Of a DNA stretch of 64,000 bases, positions 16,562 through 26,238 are shown in pieces. Positions within the stretch are counted from its first letter, which is position 1; every line of letters starts with the position of its first letter. The DNA comes from Rhodoferax sp. (GTDB lineage: Bacteria; Pseudomonadota; Gammaproteobacteria; Burkholderiales; Burkholderiaceae_C), in assembly GCF_030697375.1 (NCBI RefSeq), contig NZ_JAUYQD010000035.1, forward strand, positions 78,882-142,881, given 5' to 3'. The notes beneath the pieces are model-generated. The model made no database searches and was not told the DNA's origin. It worked only from the letters and a program-made list of their open reading frames with translations. The position numbers and the translations under genes were made by a program.

Positions 16562-17875
16562 ATGGCACTCAAACCTCTGAACCCTCCACCCCACCAAGGC
16601 AGCTTGAAAGCTGCGCAAACTCGCCCGCCAATGGACACCACCTGGCGACCGAAGTGGCTCCTGGCGGCCCCCCACCGTTTGGCTTTTTTTGCAGGTTCCG
16701 TGATGCTGGGAATGAGCGCCATTTGGTGGTGCACCATGTTGTTTGCACGCCACCTGGGTGTGGCAGTTCCGTGGATGCTGGCTCCTGCTACCGCACATGC
16801 CCTGTTGATGACCTTGGGGTTCATGCCCTTGTTTTTTGCCGGGTTTTTGTTCACGGCCGGCCCCAAATGGCTGGCCATGCCCGCAGTTTCTGCCACCAAA
16901 TTGCTGCGCTATATAACGGCCACGCTGATCGGCTGGGCCCTATGTATCGTGGGCTTTCATGTTTCGGCAACTCTAGTTGGCCTGGGTATGGTTCTGGTCG
17001 CCTTGGCTTGGTCCTCGGTAACCCTTCAATTTGCCACCCTTTGGTACACAAGCCAAGCCGAAGACAAAATTCACGCCACCGTAGTCGTCGTAGCCAGCAC
17101 GGCTGGCGCAATTGCCATGTGGGTTGCCGTGGGCGGTTTGGCCCTGGGTGAACCAATCCTGGTGCATACCGCAACCCAGGGGGCACTTTGGATGTTTGTG
17201 GCCACGGTCTTCGCTGCCGTGTCCCACCGCATGATTCCCTTCTTCAGCGCCAGCGCCGTTCCCGTCCTGGACGCTTGGCGACCGCTTTGGCTGCTGTGGT
17301 GCATGGTGGGTGTGCTCTGGTTCGAAGGTGTCATGGCCTGCGTGGAATTTTGGCTACGGCCGGACTCCGTAGGCTTGCGTTGGCTACAAATCACCGTCGA
17401 AACGCCCGCAGCCATCCTGATGCTGTGGCTTGCCGTACGGTGGGGGCTGGTCCAAAGCCTCAAGATACGTTTGTTGGCCATGCTGCATGGCGGTTTCCTC
17501 TGGCTGGGTATTGCGCTGGCACTGCAGGCGGTCTCGCATGCCTTGATGGCCTTGAGCCAAAACCAGACCTCTTTGGGTCTCGCCCCCTTGCACGCCATGA
17601 CCATGGGATACCTCGGCGCCACCATGTTCGCCATGGCGTCTCGCGTCAGCAGCGGCCACAGCGGGCGGCCGGTTGCCGCAGACAACGCAGCTTGGGGTCT
17701 GTATTGGACACTCCAGTTGGCAGTGCTGCTGCGGGTACTGTCCGCCCTGTGGTCAGACGCCTTTTCCATCCTCCTGCTCACGGCCATTGCCGCGTGGACG
17801 GTCGCTGGCTGCGGCTGGGCCTGGCGCTATGGCAACTGGTTTGGCCGACCGCGGTTGGATGGACGTGAAGGCTGA
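16562..17875 (+). CDS. nnrS: NnrS family heme/copper membrane protein
   Basis: Polytopic membrane protein (437 residues, about 12 hydrophobic helices) of the NnrS family, linked to nitric-oxide stress and denitrification. The HRLAFFAGSVMLG opening, GFMPLFFAGFLFTAGPKWLAMP and HALTMGYLG-like (HAMTMGYLGATMFAMASR) segments are typical, and several His in helices could bind heme or copper. Two starts are possible: ATG 16562, or ATG 16631 (MDTTWRPKW), which begins nearer the family's usual N-terminus. It stands alone on the plus strand. Confidence 0.88.
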   Translation: MALKPLNPPPHQGSLKAAQTRPPMDTTWRPKWLLAAPHRLAFFAGSVMLGMSAIWWCTMLFARHLGVAVPWMLAPATAHALLMTLGFMPLFFAGFLFTAGPKWLAMPAVSATKLLRYITATLIGWALCIVGFHVSATLVGLGMVLVALAWSSVTLQFATLWYTSQAEDKIHATVVVVASTAGAIAMWVAVGGLALGEPILVHTATQGALWMFVATVFAAVSHRMIPFFSASAVPVLDAWRPLWLLWCMVGVLWFEGVMACVEFWLRPDSVGLRWLQITVETPAAILMLWLAVRWGLVQSLKIRLLAMLHGGFLWLGIALALQAVSHALMALSQNQTSLGLAPLHAMTMGYLGATMFAMASRVSSGHSGRPVAADNAAWGLYWTLQLAVLLRVLSALWSDAFSILLLTAIAAWTVAGCGWAWRYGNWFGRPRLDGREG

Positions 17876-18026
17876 AGGTCCGCTTGCTGCACTACAATGG
17901 CGGCCCCGTTGATCCCTTGTTCTGCCATCAAAATCCCTTGCGGGGACAGATCGCTGCATAAACTGGCCGAAGCCGCTCCTACCCGGTTTGCACCATTGGG
18001 CTTACTCCAAACCAACACTTCCCATC

Positions 18027-18082
18027 GATAGGTAAACCCTATCTCAAGATTGCCGGAAGGTTGAGTGAGGTCAAGAGATAGG
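18027..18082 (+). other. Two mutually exclusive hairpins in the nrdJ leader
   Basis: GATAGG at 18027-18032 can pair with CCTATC at 18038-18043 (5-base loop). Alternatively CCTATCTC at 18038-18045 can pair with GAGATAGG at 18075-18082. The two pairings share the same middle segment and cannot form together. This is the layout of an RNA switch or attenuator, 60-115 bases before the ribonucleotide reductase start. No T-run terminator follows. The rest of the 266-base gap after nnrS holds nothing I can name. Confidence 0.35.
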
Positions 18083-18141
18083 CGGGTACCTGGTTCTACG
18101 ATGCGCGTCGCTGCGCGTCAAATTTCAAAGAGTTCATTTCA

Positions 18142-21051
18142 ATGCCCAAAATTCTCAAATCTGCCCCCCCCTCCACCACCATGCAATTACCCGCCCAGGC
18201 CATCAGCGAAGAAGTGTTATTGGAAAAATACGCCAAGGCGGATGAGAAAAATATTCTGGACGTCAACCAACGCGTGGCGCGCGCCCTTGCAGAGCAGGAA
18301 GTACCGGCCGAGCGGGAGCAATGGGAAGCCCGGTTTCTGGACGCCTTGCAAGGGGGATTTTTACCCGCTGGGCGCATCCAGTCGGCGGCAGGCACCGATC
18401 TGGCGGCCACACTCATCAACTGTTTTGTACAACCCGTAGGCGACTCCATTGCCCAAGAGGAAGATGGGCACCCCGGCATTTACACAGCACTCACCCAAGC
18501 GGCCGAAACCATGCGCCGTGGTGGCGGTGTGGGCTATGATTTTTCCCGCATCCGCCCCCGCGGGGCCTGGGTGGGCAGCACCCAAAGCAGTGCCTCCGGG
18601 CCTGTCAGCTATATGCGGGTGTTTGACCGTTCTTGCGAGACGGTAGAGTCTGCCGGCGCACGCCGTGGCGCACAGATGGGTGTGCTGCGCTGTGACCACC
18701 CCGACATCGAAGAATTTATCCACGCCAAAGATGCCGGCGACCTCAAGAACTTCAATATTTCGGTGGGCATTACCGATGCGTTCATGCAGGCCGTCCAGAG
18801 TGATGCCATGGTGGATCTGGTGCACCACGCGCGCCCCGGACAAGGCCAAGTCGCCGCGGGAGCCTACCAAAAGGAAACCGTTCCCGGTGAATCAAGCAGC
18901 GCGCAATGGGTGTACCGCAGCATACGGGCCACGGAGTTGTGGGACCAGATCATGCGCTCCACCTACGACCATGCCGAACCTGGCGTGCTGTTTTTGGACC
19001 AGATCAACCGCGACAACAACCTGGCCTACTGCGAAACCATTGCCAGCACCAACCCCTGCGCCGAACAGCCCCTTCCACCCTATGGCTGCTGCTGCCTGGG
19101 CTCCATCGACCTGACCCGTTTTGTGCGCAAACCCTTTACCGACAAAGCACACTTTGACGATGCCGGCTTTGCCGAGCTGGCGCGCGTGGCCACACGCATG
19201 CTGGACAACGTGCTGGATGCCACCGTCTGGCCACTGCCGCAACAGCAAGAAGAAGCACGCAGCAAGCGCCGTGTCGGCTTGGGCTTTACCGGCCTGGGGG
19301 ACGCATTGGTCATGCTCAACGTGCCTTACAACACCCCAGCCGCCCGGACCATCGCCGAACACATTTCGCGCCTGATGCGCGACACCGCCTACGACGCCTC
19401 GGTCGAGCTGGCCCAAGAGCGCGGGGCCTTCCCCCTGTTCAATGCTGACCTGTACCTGAGCGGACCCAGTTTTGCGTCCCGCCTGCCCGCGGCGCTCAAG
19501 GAACGTGTTCGCACCCATGGCTTGCGCAACTCGCATCTGCTGTCCATTGCACCCACCGGCACCATCAGCCTGGCATTTGCGGACAACGCCAGCAACGGCA
19601 TTGAGCCAGCGTTCAGCTGGACCTATACCCGCAAGAAGCGCATGCCCGACGGCAGCTTCAAGGAATACGCGGTCGAAGACCACGCCTGGCGTCTGTACCG
19701 CCACCTGAAGGGCAAAGACGCGGCATTGACGCCTGCGTTTGTCACGGCACTGGAACTCAGCGCACAGGACCACTCCTCCATGGTGGCTGCGGTGGCGCCT
19801 TTTATTGACACCGCCATCTCCAAAACCGTCAATGTGCCGGCCGACTACCCCTATGCGGATTTCCAAAATCTGTACATGGATGCGTGGAGCTCCGGCCTCA
19901 AAGGGCTGGCGACCTACCGGCCCAATTCGGTGCTGGGCTCGGTCCTGAGTGTGGGCGCTGCACCCGCCGCTGCGCCCCTGCAAATTGCCGATGCCAACCA
20001 GCGCCTGGCGCTGGACAAGCTGCCCGCACCCGTGCTGTCGTCCCTGCGCTGGCCCAACCGCCCTGAGTTGCCCGGCGGCAACCCGGCCTGGACCTTCATG
20101 GTGCGCCATACCTTTGGCGACTTTGCACTGTTTGTGGGTGAATTGGCCCCGGGGGAAGGCCAGCAACCCAAACCTTTTGAAGTGTGGGTCAATGGCACGG
20201 ACGAGCCACGCGGCTTGGGCGCTTTGGCAAAAACCCTCTCCATGGACCTGCGGACCAACGACCCCGCCTGGTTGCGCCTCAAGCTGGATGCACTGTCCAC
20301 CGTGGCCGAAGAGCACGCCTTCGAGATGCCCTTCCCGCCCCATGGCCACAAACGCCTGTTCCCCGGTGTGGTGGCGGCCACGGCAGCGGTCATCCGCTGG
20401 CGCTGCGAACAGCTCAACGCCTTTGCGGGTGCGGACAATCCGCAAAATACCCCCGTGCTCAACGCCATGTTCAGCCGTGCCGAGCCACAAACCGGCCCTT
20501 CGGGCACCTTGGCCTGGTCGGTGGACATTGACAACGCCGCCACGGGCGAAGCCTTCACCCTGACACTCAAGGAAGTCACCTTGCCGGGTGCGGATGGCAA
20601 TATGGTGACACGCCCCTGCGCCGTGGGCTTCTCCGGCAACTACCCCCGCGCTTTGGATGGATTGGCCCGTCTGTTGTCGCTGGACATGCGTGTGATCGAC
20701 CCAGCCTGGATCGGCATGAAGCTGCGCAAGTTGCTCAACTACGCGGAGCCCCTGGGCCATTTCATGGCTTTTGTGCCCGGCCTGCCCCATGGCGAACGCC
20801 GCCAGCAAACTTGGCCGTCTACCGTGGCCTACATGGCGCGTCTGATCATCCACCGCTACGCCATGCTGGGTGTGTTAAACGAAGAGGGTTACCCCCTTCG
20901 CGATATGGGGGTGTTGGACGCACCGCAAGACAAAGCAGCAAGCCACACCATGGCCGGCAAAACCTGCCCCGAGTGCGGCAACCCCACCGTGATCCACAAA
21001 GACGGCTGCGATTTTTGCACCGCCTGCGGCTATGTGGGACAGTGCGGCTAA
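18142..21051 (+). CDS. nrdJ: Adenosylcobalamin-dependent (class II) ribonucleoside-diphosphate reductase
   Basis: Makes deoxyribonucleotides with a B12-generated thiyl radical and so works with or without oxygen. Visible are LINCFVQP (first redox Cys), RRGGGVGYDFSRIRPRGAWV, the catalytic NPCAEQPLPPYGCCCLGS, SIAPTGTISLAFADN and GLKGLATYRPNSVLGSV. The C-terminus has two CxxC-type pairs (CPECG, CTACG), probably for reactivation. Residues about 640-900 hold two TSCPD-like repeats: PRGLGALAKTLSMDLRTNDP near 687 and PRALDGLARLLSLDMRVIDP near 833. Total 969 residues. Confidence 0.93.
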   Translation: MPKILKSAPPSTTMQLPAQAISEEVLLEKYAKADEKNILDVNQRVARALAEQEVPAEREQWEARFLDALQGGFLPAGRIQSAAGTDLAATLINCFVQPVGDSIAQEEDGHPGIYTALTQAAETMRRGGGVGYDFSRIRPRGAWVGSTQSSASGPVSYMRVFDRSCETVESAGARRGAQMGVLRCDHPDIEEFIHAKDAGDLKNFNISVGITDAFMQAVQSDAMVDLVHHARPGQGQVAAGAYQKETVPGESSSAQWVYRSIRATELWDQIMRSTYDHAEPGVLFLDQINRDNNLAYCETIASTNPCAEQPLPPYGCCCLGSIDLTRFVRKPFTDKAHFDDAGFAELARVATRMLDNVLDATVWPLPQQQEEARSKRRVGLGFTGLGDALVMLNVPYNTPAARTIAEHISRLMRDTAYDASVELAQERGAFPLFNADLYLSGPSFASRLPAALKERVRTHGLRNSHLLSIAPTGTISLAFADNASNGIEPAFSWTYTRKKRMPDGSFKEYAVEDHAWRLYRHLKGKDAALTPAFVTALELSAQDHSSMVAAVAPFIDTAISKTVNVPADYPYADFQNLYMDAWSSGLKGLATYRPNSVLGSVLSVGAAPAAAPLQIADANQRLALDKLPAPVLSSLRWPNRPELPGGNPAWTFMVRHTFGDFALFVGELAPGEGQQPKPFEVWVNGTDEPRGLGALAKTLSMDLRTNDPAWLRLKLDALSTVAEEHAFEMPFPPHGHKRLFPGVVAATAAVIRWRCEQLNAFAGADNPQNTPVLNAMFSRAEPQTGPSGTLAWSVDIDNAATGEAFTLTLKEVTLPGADGNMVTRPCAVGFSGNYPRALDGLARLLSLDMRVIDPAWIGMKLRKLLNYAEPLGHFMAFVPGLPHGERRQQTWPSTVAYMARLIIHRYAMLGVLNEEGYPLRDMGVLDAPQDKAASHTMAGKTCPECGNPTVIHKDGCDFCTACGYVGQCG

Positions 21052-21127
21052 GCGCCACAGCCATCCCGGCAGTGACCTCTTGAAACACTGAGTTGAAAAG
21101 CCGCCTGGTGCGGGTTTTCAGGTAAAT

Positions 21128-21161
21128 AAAAGCAGTTCCTCGCAAGAGGAACTGCTTTTTT
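21128..21161 (+). terminator. Rho-independent terminator after nrdJ
   Basis: An 11-base perfect stem (AGCAGTTCCTC / GAGGAACTGCT) closed by a GCAA tetraloop, with AAA before and TTTTT after, 77 bases past the nrdJ stop. A strong classical terminator; the flanking A and T runs make it partly usable in both directions. Confidence 0.93.
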
Positions 21162-21396
21162 CATTGGCATTGGCGCAACGCAAGTCAACCGGTCAAACCT
21201 CTGAACCTGGGTAAATGCCTCCACCGGGATAGGGTGCTTGCGAGTTATCAATCTGCAAACAACGGCGACGCCTAGCATTGGCTACTCCAATTGCTGGCCT
21301 TCCTCCACAAGCTCTTGACGGGCTCACAGAGGGTGCTACTTGAGTCAACCCGGTAGCCAGTCCGATCAGGCCTGCTCGCCGATGTTAGGAGCCCCC
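21162..21396. other. Intergenic stretch upstream of the chemoreceptor
   Basis: About 235 bases between the nrdJ terminator and the chemoreceptor start. It should carry the chemoreceptor promoter, but I see no convincing sigma-70 or sigma-28 element and no gene. Confidence 0.4.
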
Positions 21397-23535
21397 ATGC
21401 CCGTTCTTCACCGCCTCAGCCTGGCGCAAAAATTTCTCATCCTCGGCGCCATGGCGTTGCTGATGACCGTACTCCCCACCGGGCTGTACCTTTCGACGGC
21501 ACTGCCCGCGATTGACATGGCCCAACGGGAAGCCCAAGGCGGTGCACCCTTGATGGCACTGCAAAAGGTCGTCCAACTGACCCAGCAGCACCGCGGCATT
21601 GCGGCGGGCATGCTGGGTGGCAACGAGGTGCTGGCCCAGCGGCGGCCGGATACCCGCGATTCGCTGGCCCAAGCCATCGTCCAACTGGAGGACAGCCTGA
21701 AAACCGCCGGCGCCTCGGCACACACCGTAGCGCAGTGGAGTGAGCACAAACGGCGCTGGAACACGCTGGAACAGACCGTGGCGGACCGTAAACTGAATTC
21801 TGCGGAGAGTTCAGCACAACACACGCAACTGATAGCCCAACTCCTGGAGCTCAACGACAATGTCCTGGACGAGTTTTCCCTCACCTACGACGCCCATCCT
21901 GACAGTTATGCCTTGATTCTTGCGGCATTCAGCGAAGCCCCAGCGCTGGCCGAACGGTTGGGCCAACTGCGCGCCCAGGGCACCGGATTTCTGGCCAACA
22001 AAAACCTGCCGCTGGAAAAACGCGGCAGTTTGTCGGCGACTCAGACCCGCGCCAATGAACTGTTCAGCGCCATGGTGCGCAACCTGAACAAGGCGAACTC
22101 CAGCAATCCCGCGTTTAAAAAGGCCATGGCCAGCAAGGTTCAATCCTTGCAGGCGCAGGTGGCCATGACACTGGCCATGGCGGATCAGAACTTGATCAAT
22201 GCCCGCGAACTGAGCATGCCGGCCAATGTGTATTTCCAGGACTTCACCAACACCATCGATGCGGTGTACACCTTCAATGGCGTGGCCTTGCATGCGGTCA
22301 CCGCATTGTTGGACCAACGGGCCAGTGAATTGTGGCGAAACTCGATGCTGGTCGTGGGCCTGCTGCTGGCCACCTCAATGTCGGCCGTGGTGCTCTCGCT
22401 GGCCTGTGTGCGCAGCATCACCGGCCCCGTGCATGAGGCGCTGGAAGTCGCACGCGCTGCCTCCGAGGGGAACCTGACGGTCTCCATACCGGTGCGTGGC
22501 AGCAACGAGATCGGGCAGCTGATGGGGGCACTGGCCACCATGCAAAACAATCTCACGCCCATCGTCGGCGCCGTGCGCAACAACGCCATCAGCGTGGCCA
22601 ACGACAGTACGGCGATCGCGCAGGGCAGCCTGGAGCAGAGTCGGCGCATTGAACAGCAGTCTGCCGCGTTGGAAGAAGTCGCTGCGTCGATGCACGAGCT
22701 GGACTCGGCCGTCAAAAACAACGCCCACAACGCCCAGCAAGCCAACCAACAAGCACAAGCCGCCGCCAAATTGGCAATCGTAGGGGGTGAGGCGGTCCAG
22801 CAAATGATTTTCACCATGCAAGGCATCCATACCAGCAGCCAGCAGATTGCAGAAATTCTCCATGTCATCAACGGCATCGCGTTCCAGACCAACCTCCTTG
22901 CGCTCAACGCCGCCGTAGAAGCTGCCCGTGCGGGGGAGCAAGGCCGCGGCTTCGCCGTGGTAGCCAGCGAAGTGCGCGTCCTGGCCCAGCGCAGTGCCGA
23001 CGCCGCCAAGGAAATCAAGCGCCTGGTAGCCACCAGCGTCGAGCGGGTGGAGGAAGGGTCCGCACTGGTGGAGCAGACGGGAATGACGGTGGCAGACATC
23101 GTGACCGCCATCCAGCGCGTGGCGGATTACATGGAAGACATCAGCGCTGCCAGCAAAGCGCAAAGCGCCAGCGTGGCCCAAGTCAGCGAAGCCGTATCGC
23201 ATATCGACAAAGCAACCCAGGAAAACGCCGCGCTGGTGGAAGAAAGCGCCGCTGCCGCCGATAGCCTCCAGCGCCAAGCCCAGCAACTGGTGCAGTCCGT
23301 GGCGGTGTTCACGCTGAATGGCGACCACCGGCAGGGTGGGCCCGCCAGTGTGGCGGTTCCACTACGCCAATCCAGCCATCACCTGGGGCGCGACCCTGAG
23401 CGCCGTGGGCCCCATCGCGCACCGAACGTCTCGCGCATTCAACCGTCCTTGCTGGCCCAGCTCACATCCGCACGGGTAGCGGCAGTCAAACCCATGCCCC
23501 CACACCACACCGACGAACAATGGACCACCTTTTGA
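21397..23535 (+). CDS. Methyl-accepting chemotaxis protein
   Basis: Membrane chemoreceptor of about 712 residues. One helix near residues 10-32, a periplasmic sensor with [13 protein letters not shown] (a pattern seen in nitrate/NIT-like and helical-bundle sensors), a second helix near 320-340, a HAMP domain, and the signalling domain whose hairpin tip reads [23 protein letters not shown] 21397 is chosen because AGGAG (21387-21391) lies 5 bases upstream; ATG 21382 and TTG 21340 are in frame but lack it. The protein ends in QWTTF, resembling the CheR/CheB-docking pentapeptide (xWxxF) at the end of a flexible tail. Confidence 0.92.
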   Translation: MPVLHRLSLAQKFLILGAMALLMTVLPTGLYLSTALPAIDMAQREAQGGAPLMALQKVVQLTQQHRGIAAGMLGGNEVLAQRRPDTRDSLAQAIVQLEDSLKTAGASAHTVAQWSEHKRRWNTLEQTVADRKLNSAESSAQHTQLIAQLLELNDNVLDEFSLTYDAHPDSYALILAAFSEAPALAERLGQLRAQGTGFLANKNLPLEKRGSLSATQTRANELFSAMVRNLNKANSSNPAFKKAMASKVQSLQAQVAMTLAMADQNLINARELSMPANVYFQDFTNTIDAVYTFNGVALHAVTALLDQRASELWRNSMLVVGLLLATSMSAVVLSLACVRSITGPVHEALEVARAASEGNLTVSIPVRGSNEIGQLMGALATMQNNLTPIVGAVRNNAISVANDSTAIAQGSLEQSRRIEQQSAALEEVAASMHELDSAVKNNAHNAQQANQQAQAAAKLAIVGGEAVQQMIFTMQGIHTSSQQIAEILHVINGIAFQTNLLALNAAVEAARAGEQGRGFAVVASEVRVLAQRSADAAKEIKRLVATSVERVEEGSALVEQTGMTVADIVTAIQRVADYMEDISAASKAQSASVAQVSEAVSHIDKATQENAALVEESAAAADSLQRQAQQLVQSVAVFTLNGDHRQGGPASVAVPLRQSSHHLGRDPERRGPHRAPNVSRIQPSLLAQLTSARVAAVKPMPPHHTDEQWTTF

Positions 23536-23561
23536 AGCCATCCACCACCGCGCCAGGGCTG

Positions 23562-26036
23562 TCACTCCATACGCGCTTGTGATGCGTGCAACAGCGCCAG
23601 AAAAGCATGCTGTGTGCCGGGTTTGTTCAGGCAATGGTCAAAGCCATGCGCCAGGTACCTGGCGTGGCTCTGGGCGTCGTCACTTCCAGAGTACGCCACG
23701 ATGAAGCTGGGCTTTTGCGCGGCCTGGGCCTGAAAGTCACGGATCCGCTGGAGCGCCTCCAGCCCCCCCATGATGGGCATTTCAATGTCCAGGAAAATCA
23801 GATGGGGACGACGGTGCATGACCCTTTCCAGCGCCTCACAGCCATTGATGGCGGATTCAACCTCCAGCGCTGCGTACTGCAGCTGGGCCAGCATGACCAT
23901 GCGGTTGAAGTCGTCATCGTCAACCACCAGCACCCTCTGTGGCCCCAGCGCCTGGGGCCCGTGCTCCACAGGCGTAGCCCCATTGGCAACCACGGAGGCA
24001 GGCAAGTCAGCGTCTGCGCCGCCCGGCCAAGAATTCAACTCCAGGGTGAGTGTGGTCCCCAAGGCATCGGATGTTTCCATGGACAGTCTGCCACCTTGCA
24101 CCCGGGCCAACAACTGCGAGGAATAGGCCCCCAGCCCGGTCCCCCCCTGTTTGCCATCGCTCGCATATTTGGTGAAAAACCTTTCCCGCATGGATGCCGG
24201 CACCGCACCCTGGTTGTGGATACGCATACTGGCCATGGGGCCACCGTGCAGCGCCACACGGACCACCGAATGCTCCGGTGCCGCTTCCACCGCATTCTTG
24301 ACCAGATTGGCCACAATGGAGTAACACAAGGACTCCTCGGCGCTGGCAAAAACATGGCCCCACTGGTCCGTGACTTCCATCAACACCGATTTGGACCGCG
24401 CATGGGCGTCCAGGTCTTGGAACACGGACTTGACCAAGGCTGTCAAATCCACACATTCAGGCTGAACCACATAGTTCCCGTTTTCCATCCGGTACAGGTC
24501 CAGGGAAAGGTTGACCATGTGCAGCGCCCGGTTGGCGGCGCTTTCCATCATGCCCAGGACGCGCTCCTCTTGCGCATTCATCACACGCCCCGCGCGCAGC
24601 AAGGCCGGGGCGGCGACGAGGCTGCCCAGCGGAGTTTTCAGGTCGTGGCGGGCGATCCGTTCGACCGTTTCCAGTGAGGACATGGCCTGCGTCAACGCCA
24701 CATTTTTGCTATCCAGCTCGGCGGTGCGCTGCTGCACCCGTTCTTCCAGCACACGCTCGGACGCTTGCAAGGACTCCACCAGCCGCTGCTGCGCCACCAG
24801 GGCCTCACGCTGGGCCAGCGCCTTTTCGCGGCGTATGGCGTTGAAGCGGTCGGCCAGCGCAAAGGCCAGCAGCATCATTTCCAACCCCGAGCCAAACTGC
24901 AAGGCATTCACCGTGAAGGGGTTGGTGGGCAGCCACCCCAAGGCCCTGAGCACGGAAACCATGGCGGCCAAACACAGCACGGCAAACGCCGCCAAAAAGA
25001 AATAGGCGCTGCGTTGGCGTTTGATAGCACACCACACACCCATGACCAAAACCAGGGCTCCGGTCGCTCCGTACAGCAGGGCAGCAGGTTTGACCAAAAC
25101 GGGCAATGCCAAGCCAAAACCAATCGGCGCCGCAAGAAAAAGGCCTACCAACGGTTTCAACACGCGGTCCGAATAGGGGATGACCTGGCGCGTATGGAGG
25201 ATATAGCGCATGAAAACCAGCAAGGCCGCCAGCGAATAGGAATACCCCACGCTGCTTGCGATATTCGACCATAGCGGAGAGTCATTCCACAAAAACTCTT
25301 TGGCCAATCCGTTTTGTGCGGCCATGGTGAGTGCCATGCTGGTGGCAAACGCAACGTACAGCAAATAGGCCACATCCCACAGTGCGACAAAGAGCAGCAG
25401 ATTGAACAGAATCATCGCCGCAGCGATGCCGAAATACCATGCCTGGGCCATGTAATCACTGCGCTCATAGGCATGAAACGCTTGGGGCTCCCACAGCCGG
25501 GCTGGAAGGGTGATCGGGCCGTAGGAACGGATACGCAGGTACATCGTCTGTTGGGTATGTGCCGCCACATTCAGCGGAAACACAAAAAAACGATTGGCGT
25601 AGGGGCGCGTGGCAAAGGGCATCACGCTTCCGGTCTCCACCGATACCGAAGGCCCGCCCGCCGTGGGCTGGTGGAGTTGGATGCTGGTGATACCGGGGTA
25701 ATGCACCTCCAGCATGCGTTGCAGCGCCTGGTCACTGCTGTTCTTCAGCGTCAGCCGTAACCAATAAGCGGACCGGCTGTAGCCAAAATTCAGCGCATCC
25801 CCAGCCGGAAAACCCGACACAAAGCGCCCGGAAACATCGGCTTTCTGCACATCGGCCAGCGTCAACGCCCGCTCTGGATCTTCCAACACCGAAAAATATT
25901 CCGTCAGTGATACCGGTGCCGTTGCACCGAGAGGAAGCTCCAGCGCCTGGTCGGCAGCCCACCCCCAAGACGACAGCAGACAGCCCCCGCACAGGATCAG
26001 AGTTGTCAGAATTCTGCGTCCGCCGCTCGTGTACAT
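23562..26036 (-). CDS. 7TMR-DISM hybrid sensor histidine kinase with receiver
   Basis: About 824 residues: signal peptide, an extracellular 7TMR-DISMED2-type beta domain (about 30-170), seven membrane helices (about 180-390), a coiled coil, a HisKA domain with HDLKTP near 462, an ATPase domain with NLVKNAVEAAP near 580 and GGTGLGAYSSQLLA, and a C-terminal receiver with VVDDDDFNRM, phospho-acceptor Asp in FLDIEMP near 749 and the Lys in NKPG. ATG 26036 is preferred over the longer frame because GAGG lies upstream and the signal peptide then starts correctly. Input ligand and output are unknown. Confidence 0.88.
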   Translation of the reverse strand: MYTSGGRRILTTLILCGGCLLSSWGWAADQALELPLGATAPVSLTEYFSVLEDPERALTLADVQKADVSGRFVSGFPAGDALNFGYSRSAYWLRLTLKNSSDQALQRMLEVHYPGITSIQLHQPTAGGPSVSVETGSVMPFATRPYANRFFVFPLNVAAHTQQTMYLRIRSYGPITLPARLWEPQAFHAYERSDYMAQAWYFGIAAAMILFNLLLFVALWDVAYLLYVAFATSMALTMAAQNGLAKEFLWNDSPLWSNIASSVGYSYSLAALLVFMRYILHTRQVIPYSDRVLKPLVGLFLAAPIGFGLALPVLVKPAALLYGATGALVLVMGVWCAIKRQRSAYFFLAAFAVLCLAAMVSVLRALGWLPTNPFTVNALQFGSGLEMMLLAFALADRFNAIRREKALAQREALVAQQRLVESLQASERVLEERVQQRTAELDSKNVALTQAMSSLETVERIARHDLKTPLGSLVAAPALLRAGRVMNAQEERVLGMMESAANRALHMVNLSLDLYRMENGNYVVQPECVDLTALVKSVFQDLDAHARSKSVLMEVTDQWGHVFASAEESLCYSIVANLVKNAVEAAPEHSVVRVALHGGPMASMRIHNQGAVPASMRERFFTKYASDGKQGGTGLGAYSSQLLARVQGGRLSMETSDALGTTLTLELNSWPGGADADLPASVVANGATPVEHGPQALGPQRVLVVDDDDFNRMVMLAQLQYAALEVESAINGCEALERVMHRRPHLIFLDIEMPIMGGLEALQRIRDFQAQAAQKPSFIVAYSGSDDAQSHARYLAHGFDHCLNKPGTQHAFLALLHASQARME

Positions 26037-26170
26037 GCCCGTATCCTCAAAATTAACGGTATGGAGAGTTCGCTGAGCCATTCTGGCACCCCAATTTGGC
26101 GCCAAGCTGACGAATCACTACTGCCGTGCAGATTTTTGTTGCCGGGGAATGGACGTGCAGCCCCTGGCAT

Positions 26171-26238
26171 TTGCTCTGTTTTTTATAGCTGCTTACGCAA
26201 TACCTGCGGGGGCTAGCGCTCAATTTCGCTTGTATTTT
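26171..26238 (+). repeat. Dispersed 65-70 bp repeat, copy A
   Basis: Carries TATAGCTGCTTACGCAAT and then GCGGGGGCTAGCGCT. It matches copies at 29821 and 33297 (same strand) and 45309-45243 (opposite strand). It overlaps the last codons of the TetR gene and supplies its TAG stop (the CTA in GGGGGCTAG read on the minus strand). Confidence 0.8.

Noticed and set aside
17876..18141. Cobalamin riboswitch or NrdR boxes upstream of nrdJ
   Set aside because: No B12-box-like conserved core and no paired NrdR palindromes could be found by eye; only the alternative hairpins are reported.
18892..20853. 653-codon open frame antisense to nrdJ
   Set aside because: It lies wholly opposite the clear ribonucleotide reductase gene; its composition is what a high-GC gene gives in the antisense frame and it has no recognisable motif.
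21340..21396. Sigma-28 promoter for the chemoreceptor
   Set aside because: Partial CCGATCAG and GCCGATGT matches occur, but the spacing to a TCAA/TAAA element is wrong and one lies too near the start codon.
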